Below are positions 35,214 through 47,882 of a stretch of 64,000 nt of DNA, piece by piece (within the stretch, counting starts at the first letter, position 1; every line of letters begins with the position of its first letter). The position numbers and the translations under genes were made by a program. The DNA lies in NCBI RefSeq assembly GCF_004792295.1, contig NZ_SRRY01000002.1:765524-829523 (forward strand), written 5' to 3'. This DNA is from Pseudoalteromonas sp. MEBiC 03607 (GTDB taxonomy: Bacteria > Pseudomonadota > Gammaproteobacteria > Enterobacterales > Alteromonadaceae). The notes below the pieces were generated by a model that was given only the letters and a program-made list of their open reading frames with translations, made no database searches and was not told the origin of the DNA.

Positions 35214-37148
35214 ATGCGAAATCTATCGCTGCGGACTATTTTTATTAGTTTTGTATTAATTGCACTATTTGTTGTCACTGTGGTTAGTGCTTTAATCAAC
35301 ACCAGCCAATTTTCAGGGCTTTATTATCAACAAACTGAACAACAGCTTCTGCCAGATGCTGTGGGTAAAGTTGCTGCTGAAATTGATGCACAAATGCGAT
35401 ACCCCATCTCTGTTTCAAAATCATTGGCAGGAAACCAAATTCTGCATACGTGGATGACCGAAGGTGAGAAAAACTCGCCTATCCATCAACGCGTAATGGC
35501 TTACTTTGCTGATTTACAAAAAAAGAGTGGGGCATCATCGGTGTTTTGGGTGAGTAAAAACTCGATGAGTTATTACACACAAGATGGCTTTTTTAAATCA
35601 ATCTCACAAAGTGAGCCAAGAGACAGTTGGTTTTTTGATTTCATCCGCTCAGATAAACGCCAAGCGCTCGCATTAGATGTCAGTGAACAAGGTGGACACC
35701 TGACTCTATATGTAAATACTTTGGTTGAAATAGCAGGGCAACGTCTTGGTGTTGCTGGGCTTGGATATGATATTTCAGATATTTCTAGTATTGTCACGTC
35801 GCGCAAAATAGGCGAGCAAGGTTACTTATTTTTAATTGACGATAGTAAGCGCATTATTGCCCATGCAAATGATGCCTACATTGGCAAACCAGTTTCAGAG
35901 GTAAGTTCATTGAGCACATTGCAGCAGCTAATGAAAAACCAACATGATGGTTTTATATTATCGCAAGTAGAACTAAGTGGTGAAGATGTTTACGCTGGGG
36001 TTATGCCAATTGAGGGGACAGGTTTGACCTTAGTTGCGATACAGCCAAAGCAAGAGATTTCCAGTGCAATTAATAAGGTTGTTTGGATATCTATTGTTGT
36101 TAGCGTTGTGCTTGCTGTTATCTTTTTGGTACTGACTCTGTATTTTGCGAATTGGTTAAGTAAGAAAATACGCGGTGTGGGAGACGAACTGCTCGGTATG
36201 GCCGGCCACGGTGGTGACTTAACAAAGCGTTTGGACGATAGCGTTGATAACGAATTGGGTCATCTTGCTAAGGGATTTAACGCAATTATAGGCAAAGTCG
36301 CTGAGCTCGTTGATGAAATCAGTGTTACAGAGCAAGCCATGCGTGAAGGCATTGATGAGCTAGCAAGTTTTGCAAACAAGACATTTACCGCAACTGATGA
36401 CCAACGAGCACAGACCGATCAAGTTGCGACAGCTATCACAGAAATGGGACAAACGATCAATGAAGTGTCTGATATCGCCCATCGTACTGCTAACGACACC
36501 GAAGAGGCCGTAAAAGAAACCGTTGCAACGAATCAAAGCATGGCTGCGACCGCTCAAACTATGAATGAACTTAACGACATTCTGCTCACGGTTGATAAGA
36601 GTATCGGCGAATTTGCCAATCAGGCTGCAGAAATTAACTCAGTTGTTGAAGTGATCAATGCTATTTCGGAACAAACTAATCTGTTGGCGCTCAATGCTGC
36701 TATAGAAGCCGCCAGAGCAGGTGAACAAGGGCGTGGTTTTGCTGTTGTTGCAGATGAAGTGCGTTCACTTGCACAACGTACGCAAAAGTCGACATCAGAA
36801 ATAAGAGAGCAGGTATCACGTTTACAAAGTTCTTCATTGCAATCACAAGAAGCGATAGCTGAAGGTACTCAAAGTAGTCAAAAGGTGACTGAGCTGACAC
36901 ATATTGCAGTATCTGCGTTGCAATCTATCCAGCAAAAGTTTGAAGTTATTAGTCAAGGTAATCATCAAGTTGCTGCTGCGACTGAGGAGCAGGGCACAGT
37001 CGTTGAACATATCAATCAGTCGGCACATGATATTTCAGACAGTGCAACACAAATTCATGATAACGCAGAGCAACAACAACGTGGCACGCAAAGCTTATTA
37101 TCGCGTGCACAGCACCTTAAAGATTTAGTGAGCCAATTTAAGGTGTGA
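35214..37148 (+). CDS. Methyl-accepting chemotaxis protein with dCache sensor
   Basis: The 644-residue receptor has TM1 (about 7-29), a large periplasmic dCache_1 domain (30-280), TM2 (about 290-312), HAMP (314-370), and a signalling domain with [19 protein letters not shown]. The Cache segment carries the [17 protein letters not shown] and DSWFFDFI motifs, then [16 protein letters not shown]; the W-F/Y region is where dCache receptors bind amino acids or related small ligands. The LTK-R HAMP segment ([10 protein letters not shown]) is typical of Vibrio/Shewanella receptors. A terminator follows. The ligand is unresolved. Confidence 0.94.
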   Translation: MRNLSLRTIFISFVLIALFVVTVVSALINTSQFSGLYYQQTEQQLLPDAVGKVAAEIDAQMRYPISVSKSLAGNQILHTWMTEGEKNSPIHQRVMAYFADLQKKSGASSVFWVSKNSMSYYTQDGFFKSISQSEPRDSWFFDFIRSDKRQALALDVSEQGGHLTLYVNTLVEIAGQRLGVAGLGYDISDISSIVTSRKIGEQGYLFLIDDSKRIIAHANDAYIGKPVSEVSSLSTLQQLMKNQHDGFILSQVELSGEDVYAGVMPIEGTGLTLVAIQPKQEISSAINKVVWISIVVSVVLAVIFLVLTLYFANWLSKKIRGVGDELLGMAGHGGDLTKRLDDSVDNELGHLAKGFNAIIGKVAELVDEISVTEQAMREGIDELASFANKTFTATDDQRAQTDQVATAITEMGQTINEVSDIAHRTANDTEEAVKETVATNQSMAATAQTMNELNDILLTVDKSIGEFANQAAEINSVVEVINAISEQTNLLALNAAIEAARAGEQGRGFAVVADEVRSLAQRTQKSTSEIREQVSRLQSSSLQSQEAIAEGTQSSQKVTELTHIAVSALQSIQQKFEVISQGNHQVAAATEEQGTVVEHINQSAHDISDSATQIHDNAEQQQRGTQSLLSRAQHLKDLVSQFKV

Positions 37149-37162
37149 TTTGTCATTGTCAT

Positions 37163-37202
37163 AAGCGTTAACTATTTCGTTGTTAACGCTTTACTTTCTT
37201 CT
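37163..37202 (+). terminator. Terminator after the dCache chemoreceptor
   Basis: A perfect 10-bp stem (37163-37172 with 37182-37191) and 9-base loop is followed by TACTTTCTTCT. It lies 15 bp past the stop. Confidence 0.75.
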
Positions 37203-37353
37203 GTAGGTTGAACTCTTTTTAACTTATGAATCGCGCAAATAACTTTCAAAAAGGGCTAAGTACCTAAGTTTTTAGTGCGTTTAAGTGCTTCTCGTATTAC
37301 AATTGCTACTTTATATCATTTCTTTATACAGCGAATAGGTTTTTCACTTCTTC

Positions 37354-38247
37354 ATGACAGATATTACTACGCACCAAGCATCTAGACGCCGCTTGTTAAT
37401 TGCCTTAGCAATAACATGCTCGTTTATGGTTATTCAAATCATCGGTGCCTACTTTTCAAATTCGCTTGCTGTACTTGCCGATGCTGGGCATTTATTTGTT
37501 CATAACAGCTCTTTATTTATTGCTTTGATCGCTTCAAGCATGGCGATTCATTTTGCAAAAAATTATAACGATGGTTACCAGCGTGCTGAACTGACAGGGG
37601 GCCTAATCAATGGCATTTTGTATCTGAGCATTAGTGTGATCATCTTATTTGAAGGGGGAGAGCGGTTTTTACACCATTCTGATGGACATGATTTACAGAT
37701 TAATAGCTATTTAATGTCTGTGATTTCAGCGATTGGCTTCTTATTTCATGGTGCTGCTGCGTGGGTTCTGTACAAAGGGCGTAAAGCCAGTATTAATGTG
37801 TATGCGGTATTTCTGCACTCATTTTTTGACTTAATCTCTACAGTTTCTACTTTCTTTGCAGGTATTTTAATTCATTTAACTGGCTGGCCTGAAATCGATA
37901 TCATCTCAAGTATGTTGATCGCTTCCTTTGTTTTGTTCACGGGAGTAAAAGTAATTACCCGCTGTATCAAAGGACTTATGGAAAACAAAAGTAAACTTCC
38001 AGATGTATCAGAGATAGAGCAAAGTATTGCCTCAGTTGAGCATGTACAAAATGTTCATAATGTTACAGTGGTTCGCCATGACAAAGACATCGTGGTTGGT
38101 GCGCACGTGGTCTTAAAGCGCCATTGTACTGTTGAAAAGCATGATGAGGCGTGTCGCTTAAAAATTGAGACGCTACTACGTGTGCGCTTTAATATCGAAA
38201 AAAGTGTTTTGCAGGTAGAAAGTCATGAATGTCACCATGTTAATTAA
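37354..38247 (+). CDS. Cation diffusion facilitator transporter with altered metal site
   Basis: The 297-residue protein has six helices and a C-terminal cytoplasmic domain (about 205-297; the IEQSIASVEHVQNVHNVTVVR pattern) as in ZitB/CzcD. The helix V metal motif HSFFD (His155-x3-Asp159) is normal. The helix II motif reads DAGHLFVHN, so His46-x3-His50 replaces the usual His-x3-Asp. His/Cys-rich ends (RHCTVEKHDEAC and HECHHVN) could bind metal too. The family exports Zn(II) or similar ions in exchange for protons. Metal choice may differ here. The ATG has no clear SD, and no metal-regulator gene is adjacent. Confidence 0.86.
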   Translation: MTDITTHQASRRRLLIALAITCSFMVIQIIGAYFSNSLAVLADAGHLFVHNSSLFIALIASSMAIHFAKNYNDGYQRAELTGGLINGILYLSISVIILFEGGERFLHHSDGHDLQINSYLMSVISAIGFLFHGAAAWVLYKGRKASINVYAVFLHSFFDLISTVSTFFAGILIHLTGWPEIDIISSMLIASFVLFTGVKVITRCIKGLMENKSKLPDVSEIEQSIASVEHVQNVHNVTVVRHDKDIVVGAHVVLKRHCTVEKHDEACRLKIETLLRVRFNIEKSVLQVESHECHHVN

Positions 38248-38309
38248 ATTGGTAAAATGTTAATTTTTCTTTTAAGTTAAAGGTAGAACATATTAGTGGA
38301 ATAGCGCCT

Positions 38310-41099
38310 TTGCTTAAAAATAAACCAGTATATTTTAACTTTATGACTGCGGTGCTTTTAGGATGCATCGCAGGTGTTGTTAATTTACTGCCTATTTGGT
38401 TTCTAGATAGCTCTGAATTTTTACTCGGTCAGCTTTTCGTTATCTTAAGCTTATTGCTTTTAGGCTGGCGATTTGCAGTTATCACCTTTATTTTGAGCAC
38501 TGGATTTATCTTTTATCGATGGGGTCATGCATGGCCGTCCATTGTTTTTGCACTCGAATTAATTTATCTGCAGATAGTTTGTTTATCTAAAGCAAAGCCG
38601 GTTTTTCTCAGAGGGATGATGTTTTGGTTTGCTTTAGGGTTACCTGCATTGTGGGCCTTTGGGCACTTCTTCTTAGCTCTTCCTATTCTAACTATCGCAA
38701 TTGCGTTGGCTAAATATTGCTTAAATGCCGCGATTTATCTTTCGGTTATCGACTTATTAAGTTTCTTTTTCAGCCGTTACTCTTGGCATAAACATTACTC
38801 GTCTCTTTATAAAATTTTAAATTACGTTGTTACCCTACTCGTTGTGTTAGTTGTTATTTTGACCTCAATAGTATTAACCAACAATCACTATGCACGGATT
38901 GAGTATGAGATAAATGCCCAATTAAAAGAAAAAGCTAAGGAGATCACACGTAATATTGATGCGCATCTTGATCATCACAAGAAGGGGGTTGTTCTAACTG
39001 CAAAAAGTATTGCTAGTGGTGTTCCTAAGCAAATTGCCCTCGAAAACATGGCGCATTTATACCCTGGTTTTAGGACACAAATCATCGTTGATGCGCTTGC
39101 TGATGTTACACATTTTTATCCTAAGTCATTAGCTGTCAGCCTACAGCAATCTAATATTCGCGCCAATGTTGCAGATAGAGACTATTTCATTAACGCCCCT
39201 AACAATCACAACGGCTACATATCAACAATCTTTAAAGGCCGGGGATTTGGCTCTTTACCTATAGTGGCTGTATCTGCGCCAATATACACCGATGGGATGT
39301 TTTCTGGTGTTGTAGAAGGTTCACTGATGTTTGATTATTTTGCTGGCTTGCGACCAAGTTTGTTTACGCACGAAGGTGAGTTATTAATACTTGATGCATC
39401 AAACAAGGTTGTTTATAGCACTTTAGATGATTTTACTGAGCTACAGCAACTGACAACTGATGAACTAACAACCTTTTCCGATGATACACGCTTTAAAATG
39501 TTTAATATTGAAAATGAGCAACAATTTTATGCTCGTGAGGCGCGTTCAAGTGAGCATAATTGGTTGGTTGTAACCATGCTTAATCGTCGTTATGCAAATG
39601 ACGTTGCGGTCAGTGCATGGGGGCAATCTATTGTGATGATTATTTTTATTATCTTACTGACCAGTATTTTCATCACTCAACTTAGCCGCTGGCTTACTAC
39701 GCCAATATTAAAGTTGGCAGAGCAAATAGATAAGTTTGATCCTGAAAATGCAATTACCAAAGCTCACTTACCCGAAACATGGTTAGAAGTAAGTCGATTG
39801 CAGGCTCAGTTTTCGAGTTTGGCAAATAAGCTTGCCTTGAGCTTTAGTCGCTTACATCACGCTAATCACGAAAATGAACAGCTTAATAATAAATTACAAG
39901 ACTTTAACGCCAAACTCGAGCAGCAAGTAAATGATAAAACGAATGAGCTTGTTGAAGCGGTAAGGCTTGCCAATCAGGCTAATAGAACTAAGTCACAGTT
40001 TTTAGCAAATATGAGTCATGAAATACGTACCCCACTCAACGGCATTTTAGGGATGACGCAACTGTTGTTAGATAACCAAACCTTACCTGAGACTGAGCGT
40101 GAAGAGTTGGCGATGATACATCAAAGTGCTAATAATTTACTGCTGATTTTAAATGACATTTTAGACTTTTCAAAAATTGAAGCTGGGGCGCTTAAATTAG
40201 AGTATCGGGCTGTTGAAATCAAAGCTTTGCTTAGTCAACTCGCCAAGGTGTTTAGCAATACAAGTGTTAAGCCGACAGTAAAGTTCAGCTTGTCTATTGC
40301 AGACGACATTCCAAATTATATTAGTTTAGATCCATTAAGGTTTAGCCAAGTCGTTAATAATATTTTGAGTAATGCGGGTAAGTTTACAGAAACTGGTGAA
40401 ATTTCATTAAACTGTACTATTGAAGAGCCGTATTTAGTTATTCGAGTGCGTGATACCGGTATTGGTATTTCAGCTGAGCAGCAAGCTAAACTATTTAATG
40501 AATTTACCCAAGCAGATATTTCAACTACCCGTAAATACGGTGGAACGGGTTTAGGCTTAACAATCAGCCAGCGTATTGTGGAGTTGATGAGCGGTACGTT
40601 ATCACTGGAAAGTCAACAAGGCCAAGGTAGTGAATTTACAATTAAAGTGCCTATTGTGCAAAGTGACGCAAAAGTAATGCAAAGCCAAAATGTACAAAAA
40701 CCTGATTTAAAAGGGATCCAAGTTTTAATTGTTGAAGATAATCCTATAAATCAAATTGTCCTTAAAAAAATGATGTTAGATACCTCCTGTTCATTGCATC
40801 AAGCTAATGATGGTATTGAAGCGCTTGCGCACTTAGAAAAGTCTGATGTAGATATCATTCTAATGGATTGTCAGATGCCAAATATGGATGGTTACCAATG
40901 TACTCAAAAAATAAAACAAAACCCTGAACGTTATGGTGATGCAGTCATTATTGCTATCACTGCAAATGCGTTTGAAGAAGATCAAAAGCGTTGCTTGGTC
41001 GCGGGAATGGATGACTTTATATCTAAACCAATAAACAAAGATGAGCTTTATCAGTGTTTAAATAAGTGGCTTACAACTCGTTTAAACGATCTACAATAG
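38310..41099 (+). CDS. Hybrid sensor histidine kinase with membrane and periplasmic sensor regions
   Basis: The 929-residue kinase has about six N-terminal helices (1-165), another near 167-190, a periplasmic Cache-like domain (about 190-440; [27 protein letters not shown]), a further helix (about 450), HAMP, coiled coil, HisKA with phospho-acceptor His570 ([15 protein letters not shown]), a HATPase domain with G boxes ([15 protein letters not shown]), and a receiver with phospho-acceptor Asp853 ([10 protein letters not shown]) and VEDNPIN. The start is TTG at 38310 with a weak SD; no closer ATG fits the first helix. No dedicated response regulator lies next to it. Its 3' end overlaps the next, opposite gene by 29 bp. 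Confidence 0.9.
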   Translation: MLKNKPVYFNFMTAVLLGCIAGVVNLLPIWFLDSSEFLLGQLFVILSLLLLGWRFAVITFILSTGFIFYRWGHAWPSIVFALELIYLQIVCLSKAKPVFLRGMMFWFALGLPALWAFGHFFLALPILTIAIALAKYCLNAAIYLSVIDLLSFFFSRYSWHKHYSSLYKILNYVVTLLVVLVVILTSIVLTNNHYARIEYEINAQLKEKAKEITRNIDAHLDHHKKGVVLTAKSIASGVPKQIALENMAHLYPGFRTQIIVDALADVTHFYPKSLAVSLQQSNIRANVADRDYFINAPNNHNGYISTIFKGRGFGSLPIVAVSAPIYTDGMFSGVVEGSLMFDYFAGLRPSLFTHEGELLILDASNKVVYSTLDDFTELQQLTTDELTTFSDDTRFKMFNIENEQQFYAREARSSEHNWLVVTMLNRRYANDVAVSAWGQSIVMIIFIILLTSIFITQLSRWLTTPILKLAEQIDKFDPENAITKAHLPETWLEVSRLQAQFSSLANKLALSFSRLHHANHENEQLNNKLQDFNAKLEQQVNDKTNELVEAVRLANQANRTKSQFLANMSHEIRTPLNGILGMTQLLLDNQTLPETEREELAMIHQSANNLLLILNDILDFSKIEAGALKLEYRAVEIKALLSQLAKVFSNTSVKPTVKFSLSIADDIPNYISLDPLRFSQVVNNILSNAGKFTETGEISLNCTIEEPYLVIRVRDTGIGISAEQQAKLFNEFTQADISTTRKYGGTGLGLTISQRIVELMSGTLSLESQQGQGSEFTIKVPIVQSDAKVMQSQNVQKPDLKGIQVLIVEDNPINQIVLKKMMLDTSCSLHQANDGIEALAHLEKSDVDIILMDCQMPNMDGYQCTQKIKQNPERYGDAVIIAITANAFEEDQKRCLVAGMDDFISKPINKDELYQCLNKWLTTRLNDLQ

Positions 41100-44000
41100 T
41101 TTGAATGGTACTTTCTTTGATTAGATCTTCAGCTTCCATTGGCTTTGCAAAATAATAGCCTTGTAAATCATCACAACCCATATTGCGTAAAAAGTTAATC
41201 TGCTCAAGTGTTTCAACACCTTCGGCGATACAATACAAGCCTAGATTAACGGATAAGGCGTGAATGGTCTTAATGATTGATTCATTACTGTTATCAGAAC
41301 CAATGTTACGTACGAAACTTTGGTCAATTTTTATCACATCTATCGGGAATTGGTTTAAATAGGTTAGTGACGAGTAACCAGTTCCGAAGTCATCAAGTAA
41401 CAACTTAAAGCCTGCATTTTTGAGTTTTTGCAGTTGTTTTGATGCTTTGTCTTTGTCTTCGAGTAGCGTGTTTTCGGTGATTTCAAGACGCAGTTGAATA
41501 GGTTTAACTAGATGATTGTTGAGGATCATTAGCAAACGTTCAGTTAAGTTTGACTTTAGAATATGGGTGGGTGACAAGTTCAAAGACAAGTAAAATTTTG
41601 GGTTGGCACGCAGTATAGGTTTTAACTCTGTCAGTGCTCGGTCAAGTGCTTGCTCGGTCATTAAATCAATCAAACCAATTTCTTCGGCAATAGGAATGAA
41701 CTCTGCAGGAGACACATAACCTTGTACGGTCTTCCAGCGCATTAGAAGTTCTGCACCATTAATGGTTTTCGTGTTTGCATTGACAATAGGTTGATAATTG
41801 TTGAATAAAACATCGTCTTTGAATGCGTCTTTTAACGCATTTTCTAGCAATAACTTTTTAGTTAACTGGTTATTCATTTGCTCAGTAAAGTATTTAAAGT
41901 TATTTCTGCCAGATTGTTTGGCATGCATCATAGCAATATCTGAATTTCGAATGAGATCATCTGCAGTTTTTGCATCGAATGGGTAAAGTGCTACGCCGAT
42001 ACTTGCTGATATATTGATAGAAAAATCATCAATGATTACTTTATTGGCAAGCTCTTTGGTGAGCTTTTTAACTAGCTCACTCAATGCTTGAGGAGATTGT
42101 AAATCTTTAACAAGCACTAAAAATTCGTCACCACTTTGACGGCCAACGAGCGCACTTTGTGGCAGTATCTGTTTAACTCGTTGTGTTACATTACATAATA
42201 GTTGGTCGCCGACAGCATGACCAAATGAGTCATTTACAGGTTTAAATTTATCTAAATCAATGAATAACAAAGCGGCTAACTTATTGTGCTTTTTAGCGCG
42301 ATTAATGCTGCTATTGATTTTTGCATACATTAAGGTACGGTTTGGTAGCCCAGTCAAAGAGTCGTAATTTGCTAAATATCTTAACTCATCCTCAGCGCGT
42401 TTTTGTTCCGTTAAGTCAGAAATCACGATGACGTAATAGTTAATCGTTTGACTGTCTTTAGCAACTGCTGTGACACTAATATGCACTGGATGCGAAGCAT
42501 TTTTTAAGGTGCGAATAAAGGCTTCTGTTTTCCAGTTTTGCTTGGGTTTGAGTGTTTTTAAAATACTTACATATTCAAAGTATTTAGTTCGACCTATCGC
42601 GTTGATAAAGTCTCTCGTTGTTAAGTCAGCAATATTTGCTGGTGTTGCAAATGCTTCGCTAAAACTGGCGTTTGCAGAAAAAGGCATGAGTGTATTATCT
42701 AAAATAAGCAGCCAATCATTAATTTGACTAAAGGCTTCCCCAAGTACACTTGCTTGCTGGGCATTAGCTCTTTGTTCGGTGATATTAGTGTAAAAGCCCG
42801 CAACCTTTAAGGGGCCGCCTGTCTCATTCGTTTCTACTACCCGGCCAACATCTTCATACCAAAGCCAATCGCCATTATTATGTTTTAAACGATAGGTAAT
42901 ATTCCACTGTTGTTTGTTGGCTTCTTTTAAGAACAACTGCCATTTATTGATAACATAATTGCGATCGTGTGGGTGAATTAAGGCAATAAAGTCTTTAATC
43001 GCTATGCGGTCTTTGAACTCATTATAGCCAAGTTCAGCCGAAAAACGGTTGGTGTAGAGTATGTCATTGGCTAGATTGATCTCCCATACGCCACTTTTGT
43101 TACTGCTTAAGGCAAGCTCTGTTTGTTGTTGTGATTTTAAAACCTCAACGTGAGCACGACTAATCGCTTGTTGGCGAGCTCGATATTGCCAAAAGATGAT
43201 CAGTAATATTGTGAAAATAATTACGCCATATGAGGTCTTTGCTATGGGGGATGTCCAAGGGGCGTGAGCGACATTAAAGCGCAGTTGCCTTGTTGCTGAA
43301 ATAGCCTCACTCATTTCTGATGAAGACGAAATCGATAAAACGTAATCACCGGGAGGTAATTTTGTGAAGAAAACTTCATTGGTCTTTAATTTATCGTATT
43401 GCAACGATGTTGGGCCATCCAGCGTAACCTTGTACAGTGTTTTATCTTTATTAATGGTATCAAAATTAGAAAAACTCACACCTAAGCCCATATCTTCTGA
43501 GGTGATCTGCAACGGTGAGTTTACATACTTGTAAGGATGATAATTGAGTTCTCGCGATAGTAATGATACATCCGTTATTTCGGTCGTGATGTTACCTATT
43601 TCTACAGCAGATGATAAGAAGTCTTCGGGAGCTGCGATAAGTACACCACGGGTAGAGCCAAAAGCAATCTCACCGTTATCGAAAGTCGTATCTGCGTCGA
43701 AATTAAACTCATTAACTGCCAGACCATCTCTTATAAAATAGCTATCGAGCGCAAGTGAACTCAAATCTAAACGATATAGACCATTTTGTGTACTCATCCA
43801 TAAAAAGCCGAAACGATCAATTTGAAGACCGAATACTGATTTAGCTTTTAAACCTGATTGACGATTAATGCGGTGTTTTATTTCGTATGTATCTGCATCA
43901 ATACCTATTAACCCTTCATCAGAAGAGGCGAGCCAAAGTATATTGTTATAATCAATTACCCAATCATGGATAGTCGCAAAAGCTAATGGGTTAAAGTTTG

Positions 44001-45603
44001 TAGCCTCGTAGACAAGCGTGAGCTTTTGCGTGCTTTCATTATACCTAAACAGCTTACTAGACATACTGATTAGGTACTCGTCAGGGTGAGTTGATAGAGG
44101 TTTTAAAAATGTGTAAGTGTTCGCTGCCTCTAGCTGTTCTTTTAATCCTTTTATAGGGCTAAGTTCACCTGACTTACCATTGTATTTGTAAAAATTTTCT
44201 TCATCTACAAATGCAAACTGGTCTGGTCCCATGGTATGAAAACCCCAATTAGGCGTTTTAGTAAGCGCCTCGATTGTTTCTGGGTCACCGTTTAGTTGCA
44301 CAAGCTTGCCTGTTTGTTTATCAAATAGGCCAAGCCCTATGTACTTCATTAACCATAAAAAGCGGTTATTGCCATTAAGTTCGGCTTTAGCTATTCCATA
44401 AATCCCATGTTCACCATGGAAAGCTTTTTCATCATTGCTTACTAAATAGGGCGTTAGCTCTTTGTTGTTTTGGTTATACTTTATAAGGCCATTATCAGTG
44501 CCTATCCACAACACATCATCTTCTTGTAATACGGTCCATACATTATTGTTATAGCTATATTGAGGTGTTTTTAACTCAATATGCTTAAACCGCCTTGCTA
44601 GTGTTGACCATGTAAACACCCCTTGCGAGCGCGAAGCAAGCCAAAGCAAGCCAGTTTTATCAACCATCACATCAGGTATGGTGTTATCAGTCATCAAAAA
44701 CTTACTTTGGTCGAAGCTTAGGATAAAGTCGATAGCTAAAGATTCACGGTTGAACTCATACAATCCTTTTTCGGTGACAATATATTCACCAAATGAACTT
44801 GCAGAATAGTCCCAAATATTTAACTGAGGAATTAAGAGATTGACCTTTTCAAATGCAAGTAAACGATTAGCGTTAAAGGGAATATCATACATTCCTTCAA
44901 CTGTACCAACGAGTAAGCCTAGTTGAGGGTCAACATGAAGAAGTTTGACGTTTCTATTATCTTCGGTGATATTTTTTTTCTCGGTGAGCGGGATATGAGA
45001 AACATGGTCATCCGCTAAATTTTTAGAAAAGAGCCCCGTCGATGTCCCTATGTATAAAAAGCTATCGTAAATTGTTAGCGCACGAACAATATGTTCTTCT
45101 TTATTGATTGAAAACTCATGTAAAAACTTTTTCGACTGCTTATTGTAAGAGTAAACGTGCTGAGAGATTGCAAAATAATAAAAATTATCATCTTCTGTGA
45201 TAGCTAAAATCGGTGAAAAGTAGGGATCTTCTGGATTGAGTTTGCCTGAATATATTTTTTCGACTTTTAGAGTCTTTGGATCAATAAAAAACGCCCCAGA
45301 AAACTCCGTACTCACAAATATTTTACCGTTTTGTGTTTTGGCTAAAAATGTTATTTGGCGTTGATCGAGAATATACTCACCAGCAAAAGAGCTTACTTTA
45401 TAGCCATCATAACGGTTTAAACCTTGATAAGTACCAATCCATATAAAGCCCAGATCATCTTGAACAATTTTAGTTACGCTACCTTGTGTTAGGCCTTCAT
45501 CGGTAGAAATGCGTTGGATTTGCAGTGCATAGTTTTGTGCAAACGCAGTGGGAATGAGCGCGGAAAAGACAAATAAGAAAACAAAAAGAAAACGTTTAGG
45601 CAC
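41071..45603 (-). CDS. Propeller-PAS-PAS-GGDEF-EAL c-di-GMP signalling protein
   Basis: This 1510-residue protein has a signal peptide (1-22), two-component-regulator-propeller repeats (about 30-690; [19 protein letters not shown], repeated WIGTxxGL blades), a Y_Y_Y domain (about 695-775), one membrane helix (about 788-810), two PAS/PAC units (about 840-1075), GGDEF (about 1085-1250) and EAL (about 1260-1505). The GGDEF motif is SGDEF near 1155, so cyclase activity is uncertain. The EAL motif is GAELLMRW, with DDFGTGYSS near 1405 intact, so phosphodiesterase activity is likely. The propeller faces the periplasm, as in BT4673-type sensors, and probably senses a polymer or its fragments. GTG start at 45603. 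Confidence 0.92.
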   Translation of the reverse strand: MPKRFLFVFLFVFSALIPTAFAQNYALQIQRISTDEGLTQGSVTKIVQDDLGFIWIGTYQGLNRYDGYKVSSFAGEYILDQRQITFLAKTQNGKIFVSTEFSGAFFIDPKTLKVEKIYSGKLNPEDPYFSPILAITEDDNFYYFAISQHVYSYNKQSKKFLHEFSINKEEHIVRALTIYDSFLYIGTSTGLFSKNLADDHVSHIPLTEKKNITEDNRNVKLLHVDPQLGLLVGTVEGMYDIPFNANRLLAFEKVNLLIPQLNIWDYSASSFGEYIVTEKGLYEFNRESLAIDFILSFDQSKFLMTDNTIPDVMVDKTGLLWLASRSQGVFTWSTLARRFKHIELKTPQYSYNNNVWTVLQEDDVLWIGTDNGLIKYNQNNKELTPYLVSNDEKAFHGEHGIYGIAKAELNGNNRFLWLMKYIGLGLFDKQTGKLVQLNGDPETIEALTKTPNWGFHTMGPDQFAFVDEENFYKYNGKSGELSPIKGLKEQLEAANTYTFLKPLSTHPDEYLISMSSKLFRYNESTQKLTLVYEATNFNPLAFATIHDWVIDYNNILWLASSDEGLIGIDADTYEIKHRINRQSGLKAKSVFGLQIDRFGFLWMSTQNGLYRLDLSSLALDSYFIRDGLAVNEFNFDADTTFDNGEIAFGSTRGVLIAAPEDFLSSAVEIGNITTEITDVSLLSRELNYHPYKYVNSPLQITSEDMGLGVSFSNFDTINKDKTLYKVTLDGPTSLQYDKLKTNEVFFTKLPPGDYVLSISSSSEMSEAISATRQLRFNVAHAPWTSPIAKTSYGVIIFTILLIIFWQYRARQQAISRAHVEVLKSQQQTELALSSNKSGVWEINLANDILYTNRFSAELGYNEFKDRIAIKDFIALIHPHDRNYVINKWQLFLKEANKQQWNITYRLKHNNGDWLWYEDVGRVVETNETGGPLKVAGFYTNITEQRANAQQASVLGEAFSQINDWLLILDNTLMPFSANASFSEAFATPANIADLTTRDFINAIGRTKYFEYVSILKTLKPKQNWKTEAFIRTLKNASHPVHISVTAVAKDSQTINYYVIVISDLTEQKRAEDELRYLANYDSLTGLPNRTLMYAKINSSINRAKKHNKLAALLFIDLDKFKPVNDSFGHAVGDQLLCNVTQRVKQILPQSALVGRQSGDEFLVLVKDLQSPQALSELVKKLTKELANKVIIDDFSINISASIGVALYPFDAKTADDLIRNSDIAMMHAKQSGRNNFKYFTEQMNNQLTKKLLLENALKDAFKDDVLFNNYQPIVNANTKTINGAELLMRWKTVQGYVSPAEFIPIAEEIGLIDLMTEQALDRALTELKPILRANPKFYLSLNLSPTHILKSNLTERLLMILNNHLVKPIQLRLEITENTLLEDKDKASKQLQKLKNAGFKLLLDDFGTGYSSLTYLNQFPIDVIKIDQSFVRNIGSDNSNESIIKTIHALSVNLGLYCIAEGVETLEQINFLRNMGCDDLQGYYFAKPMEAEDLIKESTIQTIVDRLNEL

Positions 45604-45771
45604 TGACTGATTAACCCTAAATTAGTGTTTGCGCATAATTTTTAACAAAATATAGCACAATTATGAACGTAATTTATGGTTCTGAAAAGATAATTTAGTA
45701 ACAATGTCTGCTTAGTTCATATTTAGAAAGCTATGCTATAACTTTAGTAATTATCATAGTTTGAGGAAGTA

Positions 45772-46326
45772 ATGCGCCATTCATATATATGCCAACAAAG
45801 CCAAGCAATGCTGCTGATCATTGATGAGCAAGCTGGATTAGCCCCTGTTATTGACGATTTTACTAATGTTGTACAACACACAGCTACCTTGTTAAATAGT
45901 GCTAAGTTACTGGCGGTCCCCTATTTATTTACAGAACAAAATCCTTCGAAATTAGGTCATACCAGTGAAGAACTCGTGCCGTTTATTACAGCAGAAAATT
46001 GTTACCATAAAATTCATTTTAGCGCCTGTTTAGAAAATGATTTTAACCACAAGTTAGCTGACTATAAACGAGTTCAGGTAGTAGTCACAGGAACTGAAGC
46101 ACATGTGTGTGTGTTGCAAACATGTTTAGACTTGCTGGCTGCAGGTTTTCAAGTATTCGTTGTTGAAGATGCCATTGCTTCTCGAAATCAAAACCATAAA
46201 AAGCTAGCTATTAAGCAGCTATCTGCAGCGGGTGCTATTATTACTTGTACAGAGAGTGTGATATTTCAATGGCTAGAAAAAGCAGGGACCGATCAATTTA
46301 GAGCATTATTGCAATTAATAAAGTGA
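45772..46326 (+). CDS. Isochorismatase-family cysteine hydrolase
   Basis: The 184-residue protein carries the family triad Asp18 (LLIIDEQ), Lys80 (YHKIHF) and Cys113 (EAHVCVLQT), with the cis-peptide region VVTGTEAHVC. Family members hydrolyse amides or vinyl ethers; this size is typical of nicotinamidase-like and YcaC-like members, whose substrates vary. The ATG follows GAGGAAG. It lies 76 bp before a chemoreceptor in the same direction, with no obvious functional tie. The substrate cannot be assigned. Confidence 0.88.
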   Translation: MRHSYICQQSQAMLLIIDEQAGLAPVIDDFTNVVQHTATLLNSAKLLAVPYLFTEQNPSKLGHTSEELVPFITAENCYHKIHFSACLENDFNHKLADYKRVQVVVTGTEAHVCVLQTCLDLLAAGFQVFVVEDAIASRNQNHKKLAIKQLSAAGAIITCTESVIFQWLEKAGTDQFRALLQLIK

Positions 46327-46402
46327 ACCGTGATGCGTATCAAGCCGTATTGGCTCGATTAATTGTGTTTTTGTAAATTATTTAATAATTAAGGCTTTAA
46401 CT

Positions 46403-47869
46403 ATGACGAGTGTGCGCCGCCTTTTTACTTATTTGTTCCTGTTGTTGTTTATTGAATCTTTGGTTTTAGGTTTTGTTTATTCGACGCTAATAACGGGTGT
46501 AGTAACAGGCCTATTACTGCTGTCTTTACCACTTTGGATGCTCTATCAATATCCAACGAGCAAATTAACAGCTCATGTAGTCGCTGCCGGTTGCATGATG
46601 TTTTCGTTTTTACACATCCAACAAAGCTACGGCCTCATTGAAGTTCACTTTGAAATATTTATTTTAATGGCAGTGTTGATCATGTTTGTTGAATGGCGCG
46701 TGTTTATTACAGCGCTTGTCTTTGTTGCCGTTCACCATTTGAGCTTTTACTTTTTACAGATAAACGAGTCTGGTTTTTATGTTTTCGATCCAGACAGGCT
46801 GTATTTTAGCACTGTACTTATTCATGCTGTATATGCCATTGTTGAAGCATTTGTGGCAGGTTATATTGCCAAAACTTTGCATCTGGAGAGAAGCTCAGGT
46901 CTTTCTTTAAGCGATACAACAGAACAAATTATGGCTGATGAAAACCGTATAAATATTAGCCTAAGAGCAGATGAGCGCCATAGTAAAGCTGTGGCGGGTT
47001 TTAATCGCTTACTTGGCTTTTTATCTCGGGTTGTGGGGGATGTGAAAAGTCAAACTAATGTTCTTAAAAATCAATCTAAACAATTGCTTGAGGTTCATGA
47101 TGAGCTGCATGAGCAAGCCGTGTTACGTGAGCAGTTGTCTATAGATATTGCACAATCAGGCGAGCGTGTTGCTGAAGGCTTTGCCCATGTTGAACACGAA
47201 AGTAATGAATTACAAATGCAATTTGAGCAGTTGCATGTTAGTGCCGCAGACGCATTAAATGAAGTTGCAAATACCGATACCAAAGCAGCAGAGTTGGCAA
47301 GCAACTTACAAGAAGCTGATCAGAATATTTCTCAGTTAGTGAATGCTTGTAGTCATATTTCTGAACTCCTTAATGAGATTTCATCAATTGCTGAGCAAAC
47401 TAACTTACTTGCGCTAAATGCAGCTATTGAAGCTGCGCGTGCTGGTGAACAAGGCCGCGGCTTTGCGGTAGTGGCTGATGAAGTCAGAAACCTGGCAACG
47501 CGCAGTAAACATACCACCGATAAAATAACCAATACGCTCGAAAGCTTGATGCAAAACAGTGCTTCATCAACTAAATCAATGCAAGGCAGTGTGGCACTCA
47601 TTGAGCAACTGTCAGCGATAAGCTCACAGATGAAACTACAAATTACTGAAATGACAGAGCAAGTTAACCTTGCTGCAAACAGCTCTCAATCAGTTGCGCA
47701 TGTAGTACAGAGCCAAGCGGGAAATACACGTGCCATTGCCGAGAATTCACAAGCGTTAATTGCTAATCAAGCCAAAGACAACCTGATGATCGAAAAGCTT
47801 ACCGAGCGCGTGCAACTCATTGATGAAAGTATTGATGTGATGGAGCAGGGTATTGCCAAATTCAAGTAG
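46403..47869 (+). CDS. Methyl-accepting chemotaxis protein with histidine-rich membrane sensor
   Basis: The 488-residue receptor has no periplasmic domain. Instead about six helices (residues 8-158) contain His58, His71, His82, His111, His112 and His141, with the block [16 protein letters not shown] and AVHHLSF. I recall this EHF...AVHH pattern from a group of membrane-embedded sensors in other chemoreceptors. A coiled segment and the signalling domain follow, with [19 protein letters not shown] near 330. There is no classical HAMP. Such histidine placement suggests heme or metal binding and redox or gas sensing, which is inference. The stop overlaps or abuts the next gene. Confidence 0.9.
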   Translation: MTSVRRLFTYLFLLLFIESLVLGFVYSTLITGVVTGLLLLSLPLWMLYQYPTSKLTAHVVAAGCMMFSFLHIQQSYGLIEVHFEIFILMAVLIMFVEWRVFITALVFVAVHHLSFYFLQINESGFYVFDPDRLYFSTVLIHAVYAIVEAFVAGYIAKTLHLERSSGLSLSDTTEQIMADENRINISLRADERHSKAVAGFNRLLGFLSRVVGDVKSQTNVLKNQSKQLLEVHDELHEQAVLREQLSIDIAQSGERVAEGFAHVEHESNELQMQFEQLHVSAADALNEVANTDTKAAELASNLQEADQNISQLVNACSHISELLNEISSIAEQTNLLALNAAIEAARAGEQGRGFAVVADEVRNLATRSKHTTDKITNTLESLMQNSASSTKSMQGSVALIEQLSAISSQMKLQITEMTEQVNLAANSSQSVAHVVQSQAGNTRAIAENSQALIANQAKDNLMIEKLTERVQLIDESIDVMEQGIAKFK

Positions 47870-47882
47870 CAAGAGGGTGATT

